Notes under the pieces: generated by a model
The model's input: only the letters and a program-made list of their open reading frames with translations
Database searches by the model: none
What the model was told of the DNA's origin: nothing
Shown here: piece after piece, positions 16,392 to 27,033 of the stretch
Numbering within the stretch: the stretch's first letter is position 1
How the letters are laid out: every line of letters starts with the position of its first letter
Origin: Tropicibacter oceani
GTDB lineage: Bacteria; Pseudomonadota; Alphaproteobacteria; Rhodobacterales; Rhodobacteraceae
DNA length: 64,000 nt
Assembly: GCF_029958925.1 (NCBI RefSeq)
Contig: NZ_CP124616.1
Coordinates: forward strand, 682,001 to 746,000
Direction of reading: 5' to 3'
Position numbers and translations under genes: made by a program

Positions 16392-19037
16392 CTTGCGCAG
16401 CGCCTTGAGCTCATACAGGGCCTGAAGCGCCTCGCGCGGGGTCATTTCATCAGGCAAAAGCGCATCCAGCTGCGTTTCAATCTCGGACGGGCCTGAATTG
16501 GCCGCCGGTTGGGGTGCCGCATGCGCCGCGACCGAGAACAGCGGCAGATCGTCGATCAGCGCCTTGGGCGACGCTTTGTCCCGTTCCCCTTTTTCAAGCG
16601 CTTCCAGCACCGCGCGCGCGCGGGTGATCACCGGTTTGGGCAGGCCCGCCAGCTGTGCCACCTGCACACCATAGGACCGGTCCGCCGCACCTTCGCGCAC
16701 TTCATGCAGAAAGATCACTTCGCCTTCCCATTCTTTGACCGCGACCGTGGCATTCCTGACCCCGGGCAGCTTCCCGGCCAGAACCGTCATTTCGTGGTAA
16801 TGGGTGGCGAACAGACCGCGCACGCGGTTCACCTCGTGCAGATGTTCCAGCGTCGCCCAGGCAATCGACAACCCGTCATAGGTCGCCGTGCCGCGCCCAA
16901 TCTCGTCCAGGATCACCAGCGCGCTTTCGTCCGCCTGGTTCAGGATTGCGGCGGTTTCCACCATCTCGACCATGAAGGTCGAGCGCCCGCGCGCCAGATC
17001 GTCACTGGCCCCGACACGGCTGAAAATCTGGCTGACCAATCCGATATGCGCGGCAGAAGCTGGCACATAAGACCCCATTTGCGCCAAAAGCGCGATCAGC
17101 GCGTTCTGCCGAAGATAGGTCGATTTACCGGCCATGTTGGGCCCGGTCAGCAATGTGACCGACGCGGCCTCGCCCTCGGCGTTCAGAGTGCAGTCGTTGG
17201 CGATGAACGGCTCTCCGGCCTTGGTCAGCGCCGCTTCGACAACCGGATGCCGCCCGGCCTGAATGTCAAAGGCGCGGCTGTCATCGACCGTGGGTTTGCA
17301 CCAGTCCCGACTGCGCGCCAGCTTGGCCAAACCAATGGACAGATCGAATTCGGCCAGCCCCAGCGCAAGGTCCGACAGGGCAGGGGCAAGATCCAGAATG
17401 GCCTGTCTCAGCGTGGAATAGAGCCGCTTTTCAATCTCAAGCGCTTCGTTCCCGGCGTTCAGGATGCGGGTCTCCAGCTCGGACAGCTCAACAGTGGTAA
17501 AGCGTACCTGGTTGGCCGTTGTCTGCCGGTGAATGAAGGTTTCCGACAGGGGCGGCGACATCATCTTTTCGGCGTGGGTCGCGGTGGTTTCGATGAAATA
17601 GCCCAGCACGTTGTTGTGCTTGATCTTCAGGGCGTTGACCCCGGCGCGTTCCGCATAATCGGCCTGCATTCCGGCAATCACGCCGCGCCCCTTGTCCCGC
17701 AGCCTGCGCGCCTCGTCCAAGGCGGCGTCATACCCCGCCGCGATGAACCCGCCGTCGCGCGCCAATAGCGGCGGTTCGGCCACCAGCGCAGCGTCGAGCA
17801 ATTCCAAAAGGCTTTCGTGACCGGTCAGGGATTGAACGGTGCGGCTCAGCAGGTCTGGCAGATCCTGGCCTGCCAACTGCGCCGAAATGGTTTCTGCCTG
17901 CTGCAAGGCATTGCGCACGGCAGCCAGATCACGCGGCCCACCGCGATCCAGCCCCAGCCGCGACAATGCGCGATCCAGATCGGGCACACCGCGCAAACTT
18001 TCGCGCAGCGGTTCGGCCAGGGGCGAGTCCACCGCCCAGGTCACCGCCTCAAGACGTTCGCGGATCACCGCCAATTCGCGCGATGGCGACGAAACCCGCC
18101 GTTCCAGCAACCGCGCACCGCCCGAAGTAACGGTGCGGTCAATCGCGGCCAGCAAAGACCCGGCGCGCCCGCCGTTCATGCCGTGCGTCAGTTCCAGATT
18201 GCGCCGCGTCGCGGTGTCGATCTGCATCAGGCGCGAAACCGCCTCTTGCCGCGGTGGGCGCAGCAGGGGCAGGCGGCCCTTTTGCGTGATTTCCAGGTAA
18301 TCGACCAGGGCGCCCATCGCGGACAGTTCGGCCCGCGCAAAGGTGCCGAAACCGGCCAGCGTCTGCACCCCGAAAACAGCGCAAAGCCGCCCTTCGCCCG
18401 CCGTGGAATCAAAGGAGGCAGCGCCCAGAACCGTTGCCTCGATCCCCAGATCGCCCAGCACCTCGCGCAGCTCTTCTTCGGTCTTGTCGGCGACCAGCAG
18501 TTCGGACGGCGCAAGCCGCGCCAGTTCGGCCCCGATCCGCGCCCGCGACAAGGGCATCACGTGAAACGCACCCGTAGAAATGTCCGCCCAGGACAGGGCA
18601 AATTCGTCTCTGACACGGCCCAAGGCGGCCAGATAGTTGTGGCGCCGCGCCTCCAGCAGGGATTCCTCGGTCAGGGTGCCGGGCGTGACCAGCCGCACCA
18701 CGTCGCGCTTGACCACGGATTTGGAGCCGCGCTTTTTCGCCTCTTCCGGGCTTTCCAGCTGTTCGCCCACGGCAACGCGAAAACCCTTGCGGATCAGCGT
18801 CAGCAAATAGTTCTCGGCGGCATGCACCGGAACCCCGCACATCGGGATATCGTCGCCGTCGTGTTTGCCGCGTTTCGTCAGGGCGATGTCCAGCGCTTCG
18901 GACGCCGCCACTGCGTCGTCAAAGAACATCTCGTAGAAATCGCCCATCCGGTAGAACAGCAAGGCGTCGGGATACTGCGCCTTGATTTCCAGATATTGCG
19001 CCATCATCGGCGTCACAGTTGTTTTGTTAGCGCTCAC
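16377..19037 (-). CDS. mutS: DNA mismatch repair protein MutS
   Basis: An 886-residue mismatch-recognition ATPase. The mismatch-wedge motif GDFYEMF is at residues 32-38 (F34, E36). Walker [15 protein letters not shown] is near 620-635, Walker [17 protein letters not shown] near 700, and FATHYHEM near 730. The C-terminal part reaches [21 protein letters not shown], typical of full-length MutS. I chose GTG at 19037 ([16 protein letters not shown]) with GGGGGAAGA just upstream, rather than the GTG at 19052. It is divergent from the malic enzyme gene. No mutL is nearby. Confidence 0.96.
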   Translation of the reverse strand: MSANKTTVTPMMAQYLEIKAQYPDALLFYRMGDFYEMFFDDAVAASEALDIALTKRGKHDGDDIPMCGVPVHAAENYLLTLIRKGFRVAVGEQLESPEEAKKRGSKSVVKRDVVRLVTPGTLTEESLLEARRHNYLAALGRVRDEFALSWADISTGAFHVMPLSRARIGAELARLAPSELLVADKTEEELREVLGDLGIEATVLGAASFDSTAGEGRLCAVFGVQTLAGFGTFARAELSAMGALVDYLEITQKGRLPLLRPPRQEAVSRLMQIDTATRRNLELTHGMNGGRAGSLLAAIDRTVTSGGARLLERRVSSPSRELAVIRERLEAVTWAVDSPLAEPLRESLRGVPDLDRALSRLGLDRGGPRDLAAVRNALQQAETISAQLAGQDLPDLLSRTVQSLTGHESLLELLDAALVAEPPLLARDGGFIAAGYDAALDEARRLRDKGRGVIAGMQADYAERAGVNALKIKHNNVLGYFIETTATHAEKMMSPPLSETFIHRQTTANQVRFTTVELSELETRILNAGNEALEIEKRLYSTLRQAILDLAPALSDLALGLAEFDLSIGLAKLARSRDWCKPTVDDSRAFDIQAGRHPVVEAALTKAGEPFIANDCTLNAEGEAASVTLLTGPNMAGKSTYLRQNALIALLAQMGSYVPASAAHIGLVSQIFSRVGASDDLARGRSTFMVEMVETAAILNQADESALVILDEIGRGTATYDGLSIAWATLEHLHEVNRVRGLFATHYHEMTVLAGKLPGVRNATVAVKEWEGEVIFLHEVREGAADRSYGVQVAQLAGLPKPVITRARAVLEALEKGERDKASPKALIDDLPLFSVAAHAAPQPAANSGPSEIETQLDALLPDEMTPREALQALYELKALRKKKAG
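18553..18568. other. Weak parS-like sequence inside mutS
   Basis: A core TCACGTGAAAC is intact within a 16-mer matching parS at 12 of 16 positions. It is in coding sequence, so chance is a real alternative. Confidence 0.25.
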
Positions 19038-19123
19038 GTATCTTCCCCCCACGGGTTTGGCGTGACATTAAGGCGGCCAACCATCGGGGAAAACCCGATA
19101 TTGATGACGCCAAGGGAGGAAGC

Positions 19124-21379
19124 ATGTCCAAACCCAAGTTTACCCGCGAAGAGGCGCTTGCCTTCCACCTTGAACCGACCCCCGGCAAATGGGAGGTGCA
19201 GGCCACCGTTCCCATGACCACCCAGCGCGACCTGTCGCTGGCCTATTCCCCCGGCGTCGCCGTTCCTTGCGAAGACATCGCCGCCAATCCCGAACTGGCC
19301 TACGACTACACCAACAAGGGCAACCTTGTTGCGGTCATTTCCAACGGCACGGCGGTTCTGGGCCTTGGCAACCTTGGCGCGCTCGGCTCCAAGCCGGTGA
19401 TGGAGGGGAAGGCGGTGTTGTTCAAGCGCTTTGCCGACGTCAACAGCATCGATATCGAACTGGATACCGAGGACCCGGACGAATTCTGCAAGGCCGTGCG
19501 CCTGATGGGGCCCACCTTTGGCGGGATCAACCTCGAAGACATCAAGGCACCCGAATGCTTTATCATCGAACAGCGTCTGAAAGAGGAAATGGACATTCCC
19601 GTCTTTCACGACGACCAGCACGGCACGGCGGTGATCTGCGCGGCGGGCCTGATCAACGCGCTGCATATTTCGGGGAAAAAGATCGAGGACTGCAAGATTG
19701 TCCTCAACGGTGCGGGTGCGGCGGGGATCGCCTGTCTTGAGCTGGTCAAATCCATGGGCGCGCGGCATGACAATTGCATCATGTGCGACACCAAGGGTGT
19801 GATCTATCAGGGCCGTACCGAGGGCATGAACCAGTGGAAATCGGCCCATGCGGCGCAAACCGATGCGCGCACGCTCGAAGAGGCCATGAAAGGCGCCGAT
19901 GTTTTCCTTGGCGTGTCGGCCAAGGGTGCGGTGACGCAGGACATGGTCATGTCAATGGCCGATAACCCGGTGATCTTCGCCATGGCGAACCCCGATCCCG
20001 AGATCACCCCCGAAGAGGCACACGCGGTTCGCCCCGATGCCATCGTTGCCACCGGGCGGTCGGATTATCCCAACCAGGTGAACAACGTCCTTGGCTTTCC
20101 CTACCTGTTCCGCGGCGCGCTGGATGTGCATGCCCGCGCCATCAACGATGAGATGAAGATCGCCTGCGCCGAGGCGTTGGCCGCGCTGGCGCGCGAGGAC
20201 GTGCCGGACGAGGTTGCGCTGGCCTATGGCAAGACGCTGACCTTTGGCCGTGATTACATCATCCCGACGCCCTTCGATCCGCGTCTGATCCACCGCATTC
20301 CGCCCGCCGTGGCACGGGCAGGGATGGACACCGGCGCCGCGCGCCGTCCGATCATCGACATGGAAGCCTACGAAGAAAGCCTCAAGGGCCGGATGGATCC
20401 GACTGCAAGCATCCTGCGCGGCATCAACGCCCGCGCCCGGGCTGCACAGGCCCGGATGATCTTTGCCGAAGGCGACGATCCGCGCGTGCTGCGCGCCGCC
20501 GTGATGTACCAGCGTTCGGGTCTGGGCAAAGCGTTGGTTGTCGGCCGCGAAAGCGACGTCAAGGAAAAGCTGGAGGCCGCCGGTCTTGAGGATGCGGTGC
20601 GCGAACTGGAGGTGGTCAATGCCGCCAACAGCCGGCATTTCCCGGTCTACAAGGATTTCCTGTACGACAGATTGCAGCGCAAGGGGCATGACCGGCAGGA
20701 CATCCACCGCCTTGCCGCGCGTGATCGTCATGTCTTTGGCGCGCTGATGCTGGCGCATGGCCATGGCGACGGGTTGATCACGGGCGCCACGCGTAAATCG
20801 GCGCATGTGATGGAGCTGATCAACCACGTCTTTGATGCTGATGCCGGCGACGGTGCGGCGGGCGTGACGGCTTTGCTGCACAAGGGGCGGATCGTCTTGA
20901 TTGCCGATACGCTAGTGCATGAATGGCCGAACGAAGAGGACCTGGCCGATATCGCCGAACGCGCCGCAGGTGTGGCCCGGCATCTTGGGCTTGAGCCGCG
21001 CGTTGCCTTTGTGTCGTTTTCGACCTTTGGCTATCCGGTGTCTGAACGTGCGGCCAAGATGCACCTTGCGCCAAAGGTGCTGGACCGCCGCGGCGTGACC
21101 TTTGAGTATGAGGGCGAAATGACCGTGGATGTGGCCCTGAACCTCAAGGCGCAAGAGGCCTATCCGTTCCAGCGGCTGACCGGCCCGGCCAATATTCTGG
21201 TTGTTCCGGCGCGGCATTCGGCCTCGATCTCGGTCAAGCTGATGCAGGAAATGGCCGGGGCGACGGTGATCGGCCCGATCCTGGCCGGCATCGACAAGTC
21301 GATCCAGATCTGTTCGTCGAACTCGACTGCGAATGATATCCTGAACATGGCGGTTCTGGCCGCGTGCAAAGTCGGCTGA
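19124..21379 (+). CDS. maeB: NADP-type malic enzyme with C-terminal phosphotransacetylase-like domain
   Basis: A 751-residue hybrid malic enzyme converting malate to pyruvate and CO2 with reduction of NAD(P). The malic domain covers about residues 1-400, with LAYSPGVAVPC, KADV-region equivalents and VPVFHDDQHGTAV-like text (DIPVFHDDQHGTA near 160). NAD-binding VLNGAGAAGIAC is near 195-206. The second half (about 430-751) resembles phosphotransacetylase, which in this family is regulatory rather than catalytic. NAD versus NADP preference cannot be told by eye. A stem-loop follows the stop. Confidence 0.93.
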   Translation: MSKPKFTREEALAFHLEPTPGKWEVQATVPMTTQRDLSLAYSPGVAVPCEDIAANPELAYDYTNKGNLVAVISNGTAVLGLGNLGALGSKPVMEGKAVLFKRFADVNSIDIELDTEDPDEFCKAVRLMGPTFGGINLEDIKAPECFIIEQRLKEEMDIPVFHDDQHGTAVICAAGLINALHISGKKIEDCKIVLNGAGAAGIACLELVKSMGARHDNCIMCDTKGVIYQGRTEGMNQWKSAHAAQTDARTLEEAMKGADVFLGVSAKGAVTQDMVMSMADNPVIFAMANPDPEITPEEAHAVRPDAIVATGRSDYPNQVNNVLGFPYLFRGALDVHARAINDEMKIACAEALAALAREDVPDEVALAYGKTLTFGRDYIIPTPFDPRLIHRIPPAVARAGMDTGAARRPIIDMEAYEESLKGRMDPTASILRGINARARAAQARMIFAEGDDPRVLRAAVMYQRSGLGKALVVGRESDVKEKLEAAGLEDAVRELEVVNAANSRHFPVYKDFLYDRLQRKGHDRQDIHRLAARDRHVFGALMLAHGHGDGLITGATRKSAHVMELINHVFDADAGDGAAGVTALLHKGRIVLIADTLVHEWPNEEDLADIAERAAGVARHLGLEPRVAFVSFSTFGYPVSERAAKMHLAPKVLDRRGVTFEYEGEMTVDVALNLKAQEAYPFQRLTGPANILVVPARHSASISVKLMQEMAGATVIGPILAGIDKSIQICSSNSTANDILNMAVLAACKVG

Positions 21380-21387
21380 GGACAGCG

Positions 21388-21438
21388 CCCGCCGCAGGGG
21401 CAGGAGCCTCCGGCGGGGATATTTTGGGCAAGAGGAAG
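21388..21438 (+). repeat. Intergenic stem-loop with Rhodobacterales-type GCCTCCGGCGGGG element
   Basis: CCCGCCG (21388-21394) can pair with CGGCGGG (21411-21417), followed by GATATTTT, so it may end the malic enzyme transcript. The segment 21406-21438 (GCCTCCGGCGGGGATATTTT and then GGGCAAGAGGAAG) resembles an intergenic sequence I recall seeing many times in Rhodobacterales genomes. No second copy is visible in this window. Confidence 0.5.
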
Positions 21439-21448
21439 GGCCAGGGGC

Positions 21449-22321
21449 GTGACGATATTCAATCTTGGGTCCATCAACGCCGATCTTGTCTATCGCGTGC
21501 CGCATCTGCCGGGGCCGGGGGAAACCCTGGCTTCGACTTCGCTCTCGCGCGGGCTGGGCGGTAAAGGCGCAAACATGTCGGTCGCTGCCGCCCGGGCCGG
21601 GGCGCGCTGTGTGCATATCGGGGCGGTCGGCGAAGACGGGCGCTGGGCGATTGAACGACTGACGGAATATGGCGTCGATACCCGGCATATCCGCGTCGGG
21701 AGCGAGCCGACAGGCCATGCGGTCATTGCGGTTGATGACGCCGGTGAAAACTCGATCCTGTTGTATCCCGGTGCGAATTGCGCCTTGTCAGAGCCTGATA
21801 TCTCCAAGGCGCTGTCGGAGGCCACGGCCGAGGATCTTTTCATCTGTCAGAATGAAACCAACCTGCAGGCCGAGGCGGCCAGAATGGCCAGCGGGCGCGG
21901 AATGCGTGTCGCCTATGCCGCCGCACCGTTTTCGGCCGCGGCGGTCATGGCGGTTTTGCCCCTGCTCGACCTTCTGGTCCTGAACGAGGTCGAGGCCGCC
22001 CAGCTGGCCGAGGCGACCGGACATTCTCCCGAGCATTTGCCGGTGCGCGATGCGGTGGTCACCCTGGGATCAAAGGGATGTCGTTGGCATAACACCGACA
22101 GCGGTGACACGCAGGCATTCCCCGCGATCAAGGTCGCGCCTGTGGACACGACCGGGGCGGGGGACACCTTTACCGGTTACCTGATTGCGGGACTTGATCG
22201 CGGCATGCCGATGGCGCAGGCCATCGGGCTGGCGACAAAGGCGGCGGCGCTGATGGTGACGCGCATGGGCACCGCCGATGTGATCCCTGACCTGAAAGAC
22301 GTGCAGGACATGCGCAGTTAG
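21449..22321 (+). CDS. PfkB-family sugar kinase (ribokinase-like)
   Basis: A 290-residue carbohydrate kinase. The N-terminal substrate motif GGKGANMSVAAARAG is near residues 37-51, and the C-terminal PfkB signature DTTGAGDTFTGYLIAGL near 232-248 contains the catalytic Asp of GAGD. This pattern is closest to ribokinase, which phosphorylates ribose at O5, but substrate cannot be fixed by eye. It starts with GTG after AGGGGC. No ribose transporter is adjacent. Its stop overlaps the msrA stop tail-to-tail by 4 bp. Confidence 0.85.
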   Translation: MTIFNLGSINADLVYRVPHLPGPGETLASTSLSRGLGGKGANMSVAAARAGARCVHIGAVGEDGRWAIERLTEYGVDTRHIRVGSEPTGHAVIAVDDAGENSILLYPGANCALSEPDISKALSEATAEDLFICQNETNLQAEAARMASGRGMRVAYAAAPFSAAAVMAVLPLLDLLVLNEVEAAQLAEATGHSPEHLPVRDAVVTLGSKGCRWHNTDSGDTQAFPAIKVAPVDTTGAGDTFTGYLIAGLDRGMPMAQAIGLATKAAALMVTRMGTADVIPDLKDVQDMRS

Positions 22322-22962
22322 TTCACGAAGGCCGCCGCATTGCCCCAAAGCTGCTTTACCCGCTGATCACGACCGCAAGCATCGCGGTATTTTTTGTAAG
22401 CGTCCTTTTGCGGGATCGGACCAAAGCGGGTCAGCACGCGCTTGGTGCCCTTGTAGTAATCCTGATGATAGCCCTCGGCCTGGTAAAACGGTCGGGCGTC
22501 CAGAATGGGGGTCACGATCTTGCGGCCCAACTGCGCCTCGGCGGCGGCTTTTGCTTCGGTGGCGGCCTGCTTTTGCGCAGAGTTCGTGACGAAAATCGCG
22601 GTGCGATAGCTTTCCCCGCGATCACAGAACTGACCGCCGGCATCGGTGGGATCGACCGAGCGGAAGAACAGATCATAGAGCGCGCGCGGGTTGGTCTGGT
22701 TGCCGTTGAACCGGATCATCACCGCCTCGTAATGGCCGGTGCCGCCGCGCGTGACCTGTTTGTAGGTCGGATTTGCGACGGCGCCGCCGGTATAGCCGGA
22801 AACCGCCTCGGTCACACCGCGCAACTTTTCGAAATCGGCTTCGACGCACCAGAAACAGCCTCCGGCAACGATGATTTCATCCGCGTGGGCGCGTTCGGCG
22901 GCAAGGCCGACCAGGATGAACAGTCCAAGGACCAGAGGGCGGGTACAGAACGGAAGGCGCAT
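22318..22962 (-). CDS. msrA: Secreted peptide-methionine (S)-S-oxide reductase MsrA
   Basis: A 214-residue MsrA that reduces methionine-S-sulfoxide in proteins. The active-site GGCFWCVEADFEKLRGV is near residues 34-50, TGGAVANPTYKQVTRGGTGHYEA near 58-80, and a later Cys in RDACGRD could resolve the disulfide. A signal peptide (about residues 1-27, RPLVLGLFILVGLAAERAHA) places it outside the cytoplasm. No MsrB is adjacent. It is divergent from the aminotransferase gene and convergent with the sugar kinase gene. Confidence 0.93.
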   Translation of the reverse strand: MRLPFCTRPLVLGLFILVGLAAERAHADEIIVAGGCFWCVEADFEKLRGVTEAVSGYTGGAVANPTYKQVTRGGTGHYEAVMIRFNGNQTNPRALYDLFFRSVDPTDAGGQFCDRGESYRTAIFVTNSAQKQAATEAKAAAEAQLGRKIVTPILDARPFYQAEGYHQDYYKGTKRVLTRFGPIPQKDAYKKYRDACGRDQRVKQLWGNAAAFVN

Positions 22963-23079
22963 GGCAAGTCTCCTTTTGACCCAAGGCTGCCAGCCCGCGC
23001 GCGCCCTGGCAATCGTCGCAACGTCTTCTCACCACAAGGTGAGCTTGCGTGAACGTTTCCCGCGCCCTAGCGTGACGCC

Positions 23080-23979
23080 ATGACAGATCATGTGACAACC
23101 CATCAGGCCGAAGAAGACGCGCGCAACGAAAGCGTGCTGATCTGGGTAAATGGCCAGCTGAAACCAAGGGCGCAGGCCATGGTCAGCGTTTTCGATTCCG
23201 GCTTCATGCTGGGGGATGGTGTCTGGGAAGGGCTGCGGCTGTACGACGGGCGCTGGAGTTTTCTTGACGAACATATGGACCGCCTGTTCGAGGCGGCCAA
23301 GGCGATTGATCTGGACATCGGGATGGACCGTCATGGTGTGATTTCAGCCTTGTTAGAGACGCAAGAAGCCAACGGCATGGTCACCGATGCCCATGCCCGG
23401 CTGATGGTGACGCGCGGGGTGAAATCGCGCCCGTTCCAGCATCCTTCGCTTTCGCGGCAGGGGCCGACCGTGGTGATCATCATGGAGCATTCCCAGCCGA
23501 AAATTCCGCGCCCCATCCGGCTTGCCACGGTGCCGCATTTGCGCGGGCTGCCGATGACGCAAGACCCCAAGCTGAATTCGCATTCCAAGCTGAACTGCAT
23601 TCTGGCCTGCATCGCCGCCGAAAAGGCCGGCGCGGATGAAGCGCTGATGCTGGATGTCCATGGCTTTGTGAACACCACCAACGCCTGCAATTTCTTTATC
23701 GTGCGCAAAGGTGCGGTTTGGACCAGCACCGGGGACTACTGCATGAACGGGATCACCCGGCAAAAGGTGATCGACCTGTGCCGCGCCAACGCCATTCCCG
23801 TGTTCGAGAGGAATTTCAGCCTGGTCGACACCTATGGTGCCGACGAGGCGTTCCTGACCGGCACCTTTGGTGCGCAAACGCCGGTAGGGTCGATTGATGG
23901 ACGCGCGATTGGTGACGGCCAGATGGGGCCGATCACCAAACGGCTGCGCGCGCTGTACAAAGATCTGGTGACATCGTGA
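23080..23979 (+). CDS. Class IV aminotransferase (branched-chain or D-amino-acid type)
   Basis: A 299-residue PLP enzyme of fold type IV. VNGQLKPRAQAMVSVFDSGFMLGDGVWEGLR is the class IV N-terminal signature, a candidate PLP lysine lies in NSHSKLNCI (about residue 170), and GFVNTTNACNFFIV and NGITRQKVIDL follow. Such enzymes act on branched-chain amino acids, D-amino acids or aminodeoxychorismate; I cannot choose among them with certainty. It overlaps by 4 bp with the sulfotransferase-like gene, so the two proteins are probably made together. Confidence 0.85.
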   Translation: MTDHVTTHQAEEDARNESVLIWVNGQLKPRAQAMVSVFDSGFMLGDGVWEGLRLYDGRWSFLDEHMDRLFEAAKAIDLDIGMDRHGVISALLETQEANGMVTDAHARLMVTRGVKSRPFQHPSLSRQGPTVVIIMEHSQPKIPRPIRLATVPHLRGLPMTQDPKLNSHSKLNCILACIAAEKAGADEALMLDVHGFVNTTNACNFFIVRKGAVWTSTGDYCMNGITRQKVIDLCRANAIPVFERNFSLVDTYGADEAFLTGTFGAQTPVGSIDGRAIGDGQMGPITKRLRALYKDLVTS

Positions 23980-24695
23980 AGATTGCCATGTGGTCCGGGC
24001 CGCGCAACCTGTCGACGGCGTTGATGTACAGCTTTGGCAATCGCGCTGATTTCCATGCGGTGGACGAGCCGTTTTACGGCCCTTACCTGCGGATCACTGG
24101 CCTTGACCACCCGATGCGCGACGCCGTTCTGACCAGCCGGCTGGAAAGCGCAGTTGAGGTGGAACAGAGCCTCTTGGGTCCAATCCCGAATGGGAAACCC
24201 AACGCCTATCACAAGCATATGTGCCAACACATGGTTGACGGCATTCCGCGTGGCTTCATGGCGGGTTGCGTGAACGTCTTTTTGTTGCGCCACCCGGCGC
24301 GCGTGGTCGCCAGTTTCCTCAATGGATATCCGCAGGCGACAGAGGATGACATCGGCTTTGCCCGTCAGGCCGCGCTGTTCCAGCACTGCCGTGATCTGGG
24401 GCAGAACCCCGTTGTGGTCGACAGCGCCGACATTCGCGCCGATCCGCAGGGGATGTTACGCGCCATGTGTCAGGCCATCGGGCTTGATTGGGATCCTGCC
24501 ATGCTGAGCTGGCCCAAGGGGCCCAAGCCATTTGACGGGGCCTGGGCGCCGCACTGGTACGCCTCGGTTCACGACAGCAGCGGTTTTGCCGGACCAGAGG
24601 GCGCGCTGCCGTCGTTGGATGCGCGCGGGCAGGCGCTTACCGAAACGGCGATGCCCTATTTCGATGCGATGGCGCGCAACGCATTAAAAATCTGA
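23976..24695 (+). CDS. Sulfotransferase-like P-loop protein
   Basis: A 239-residue protein beginning MKIAMWSGPRNLSTALMYSF, where GPRNLST takes the place of the PAPS 5'-phosphosulfate loop of sulfotransferases. DEPFYGPYLR follows near residues 31-40, and LLRHPARVVASFLNGYP near 92-108 resembles the 3'-phosphate-binding region. PAPS use is therefore plausible but untested. It begins with GTG overlapping the aminotransferase stop (GTGA). Substrate unknown. Confidence 0.75.
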   Translation: MKIAMWSGPRNLSTALMYSFGNRADFHAVDEPFYGPYLRITGLDHPMRDAVLTSRLESAVEVEQSLLGPIPNGKPNAYHKHMCQHMVDGIPRGFMAGCVNVFLLRHPARVVASFLNGYPQATEDDIGFARQAALFQHCRDLGQNPVVVDSADIRADPQGMLRAMCQAIGLDWDPAMLSWPKGPKPFDGAWAPHWYASVHDSSGFAGPEGALPSLDARGQALTETAMPYFDAMARNALKI

Positions 24696-24739
24696 CTTTC
24701 GTGAAACTTTGTCTGCCGGGCTGACGTGACTGTTGGCAA

Positions 24740-24756
24740 GCACGGACAATCCGTGC
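24740..24756 (+). other. Leader hairpin upstream of secreted protein gene
   Basis: GCACGGA/TCCGTGC, a perfect 7-bp stem with a CAA loop, 24 bp before the ATG at 24781. No T-run follows, so a 5'-UTR structure is more likely than a terminator. Confidence 0.4.
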
Positions 24757-24780
24757 GCAGAAAACAGATGGAGAGTCCCA

Positions 24781-25194
24781 ATGAAAACCCTTGTGACCAG
24801 CAGCATTTTCACCCTGACCGCCAGCATCGCCATGGCCGCAGGCCACGCCATGGCCCCCGGCGTCGAAGCGATGGATCAGGACGTTTCGGGCGGAACCGTG
24901 ACGGCCGACAAGGTGATCGCACCCGCCAACGGCTGGCTGGTCGTTCACCGCACTGACGGCGAAATGAAGCCCGGCCCCGTCGTTGGCTATGCTTCCTTGA
25001 AGGAGGGTGAGAACATGGACGTCTCGGCCATCCTGCAAGAAGAAGTCGCAGCCGGTGACATGCTGATGCTCATGGTGCATGGCGAAGACGGCGGCATGTC
25101 GACGGGCGTGTTCGAATACACCCTTGGCGCCAAAGAGGATGGCCCGATCAAGCCTGACGGCAACCTTGTGATGACGGTCGTGACCGCCAAGTAA
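24781..25194 (+). CDS. Small secreted protein, DUF7282-like
   Basis: A 137-residue protein with a clear signal peptide (MKTLVTSSIFTLTASIAMAAG, about residues 1-20). The mature part carries IAPANGWLVVHRTDGEMKPGPVVGYASLKEGEN and GDMLMLMVHGEDG, which resemble the DUF7282 repeat seen in secreted proteins; function unknown. The ATG at 24781 follows GGAGAG with good spacing. It is flanked by a leader hairpin and a strong terminator, so it looks monocistronic and possibly well expressed. Confidence 0.75.
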   Translation: MKTLVTSSIFTLTASIAMAAGHAMAPGVEAMDQDVSGGTVTADKVIAPANGWLVVHRTDGEMKPGPVVGYASLKEGENMDVSAILQEEVAAGDMLMLMVHGEDGGMSTGVFEYTLGAKEDGPIKPDGNLVMTVVTAK

Positions 25195-25202
25195 CCAACC
25201 GG

Positions 25203-25228
25203 AAAGGGCGGGATCATCCCGCCCTTTT
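25203..25228 (+). terminator. Rho-independent terminator
   Basis: Perfect 11-bp stem AAAGGGCGGGA/TCCCGCCCTTT (25203-25213/25217-25227) with a TCA loop and short T-tail, ending the secreted protein gene. Confidence 0.9.
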
Positions 25229-25257
25229 CAGATGCAACAGGGTCTAAAACTGGATGC

Positions 25258-25542
25258 CTAGCCCAGCAGTTGGCTCAGCTTCAGAGCAAGGCTCATGTCG
25301 CCCGAAACCTTGATCTTGCCCATGGCGAATGCGGTCATCGGGTTCAGGTCCCCGGCAATCAGTTTTTCCAGGTTGGCCTGCGAAATCCTGATCGTGCAAT
25401 CGGCGGGCAGGTCGGCCAGATGCGCTGTACCGCCCTGCAGCGTGATCGCGCCGTCCTCGCTGCAATCGAACTTGATCGAACGTTCCAGGGGATGTTTGTC
25501 CAGGCCGCGCTGCATCTTGGCGGCGATATCGGTCAGCGGCAT
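25258..25542 (-). CDS. SCP2 sterol-binding domain protein
   Basis: A 94-residue single-domain SCP-2 protein. Visible: GAITLQGG near residues 31-38, DCTIRISQANLEKLIAGDLNPMTAFAMGKIKVSGDMSLALKL near 48-89, the hallmark of the C-terminal half of SCP-2. Family members bind hydrophobic ligands such as acyl-CoA or sterols; the natural ligand in these bacteria is unknown. It is a small stand-alone gene convergent with the preceding secreted protein gene. Confidence 0.88.
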   Translation of the reverse strand: MPLTDIAAKMQRGLDKHPLERSIKFDCSEDGAITLQGGTAHLADLPADCTIRISQANLEKLIAGDLNPMTAFAMGKIKVSGDMSLALKLSQLLG

Positions 25543-25632
25543 CAGGTGTCCTTTTCGTCTGTTGTCCCAGCTAGGACACAGCGCGCAAGCCGGGCAACCG
25601 TGACGTGACGGCGGATCGCGCCCCGCAACAAG

Positions 25633-25662
25633 AAAGGCCCGCCTGTTTCCAGACGGGCCTTT
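25633..25662 (-). terminator. Terminator downstream of argG
   Basis: AAAGGCCCG/CGGGCCTTT (25633-25641/25654-25662) forms a 9-bp stem with a 12-base loop just beyond the argG stop. The T-run after the stem is short on either strand. Confidence 0.6.
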
Positions 25663-25682
25663 GAATTTCGCCGAATGGCGGA

Positions 25683-26906
<1,224 letters not shown>

Positions 26907-27033
26907 GCTGGGATTCCTCTGTCAGATGCTGGCGCGCGGCTTAACGGGTTTTGCAAGGATCGGCAAGGATGCGGGATTGACGCGGCTTGGGATCAAGGGT
27001 CCCATGCGGAAAACTTGGCTGAAAGGGCAGGAC

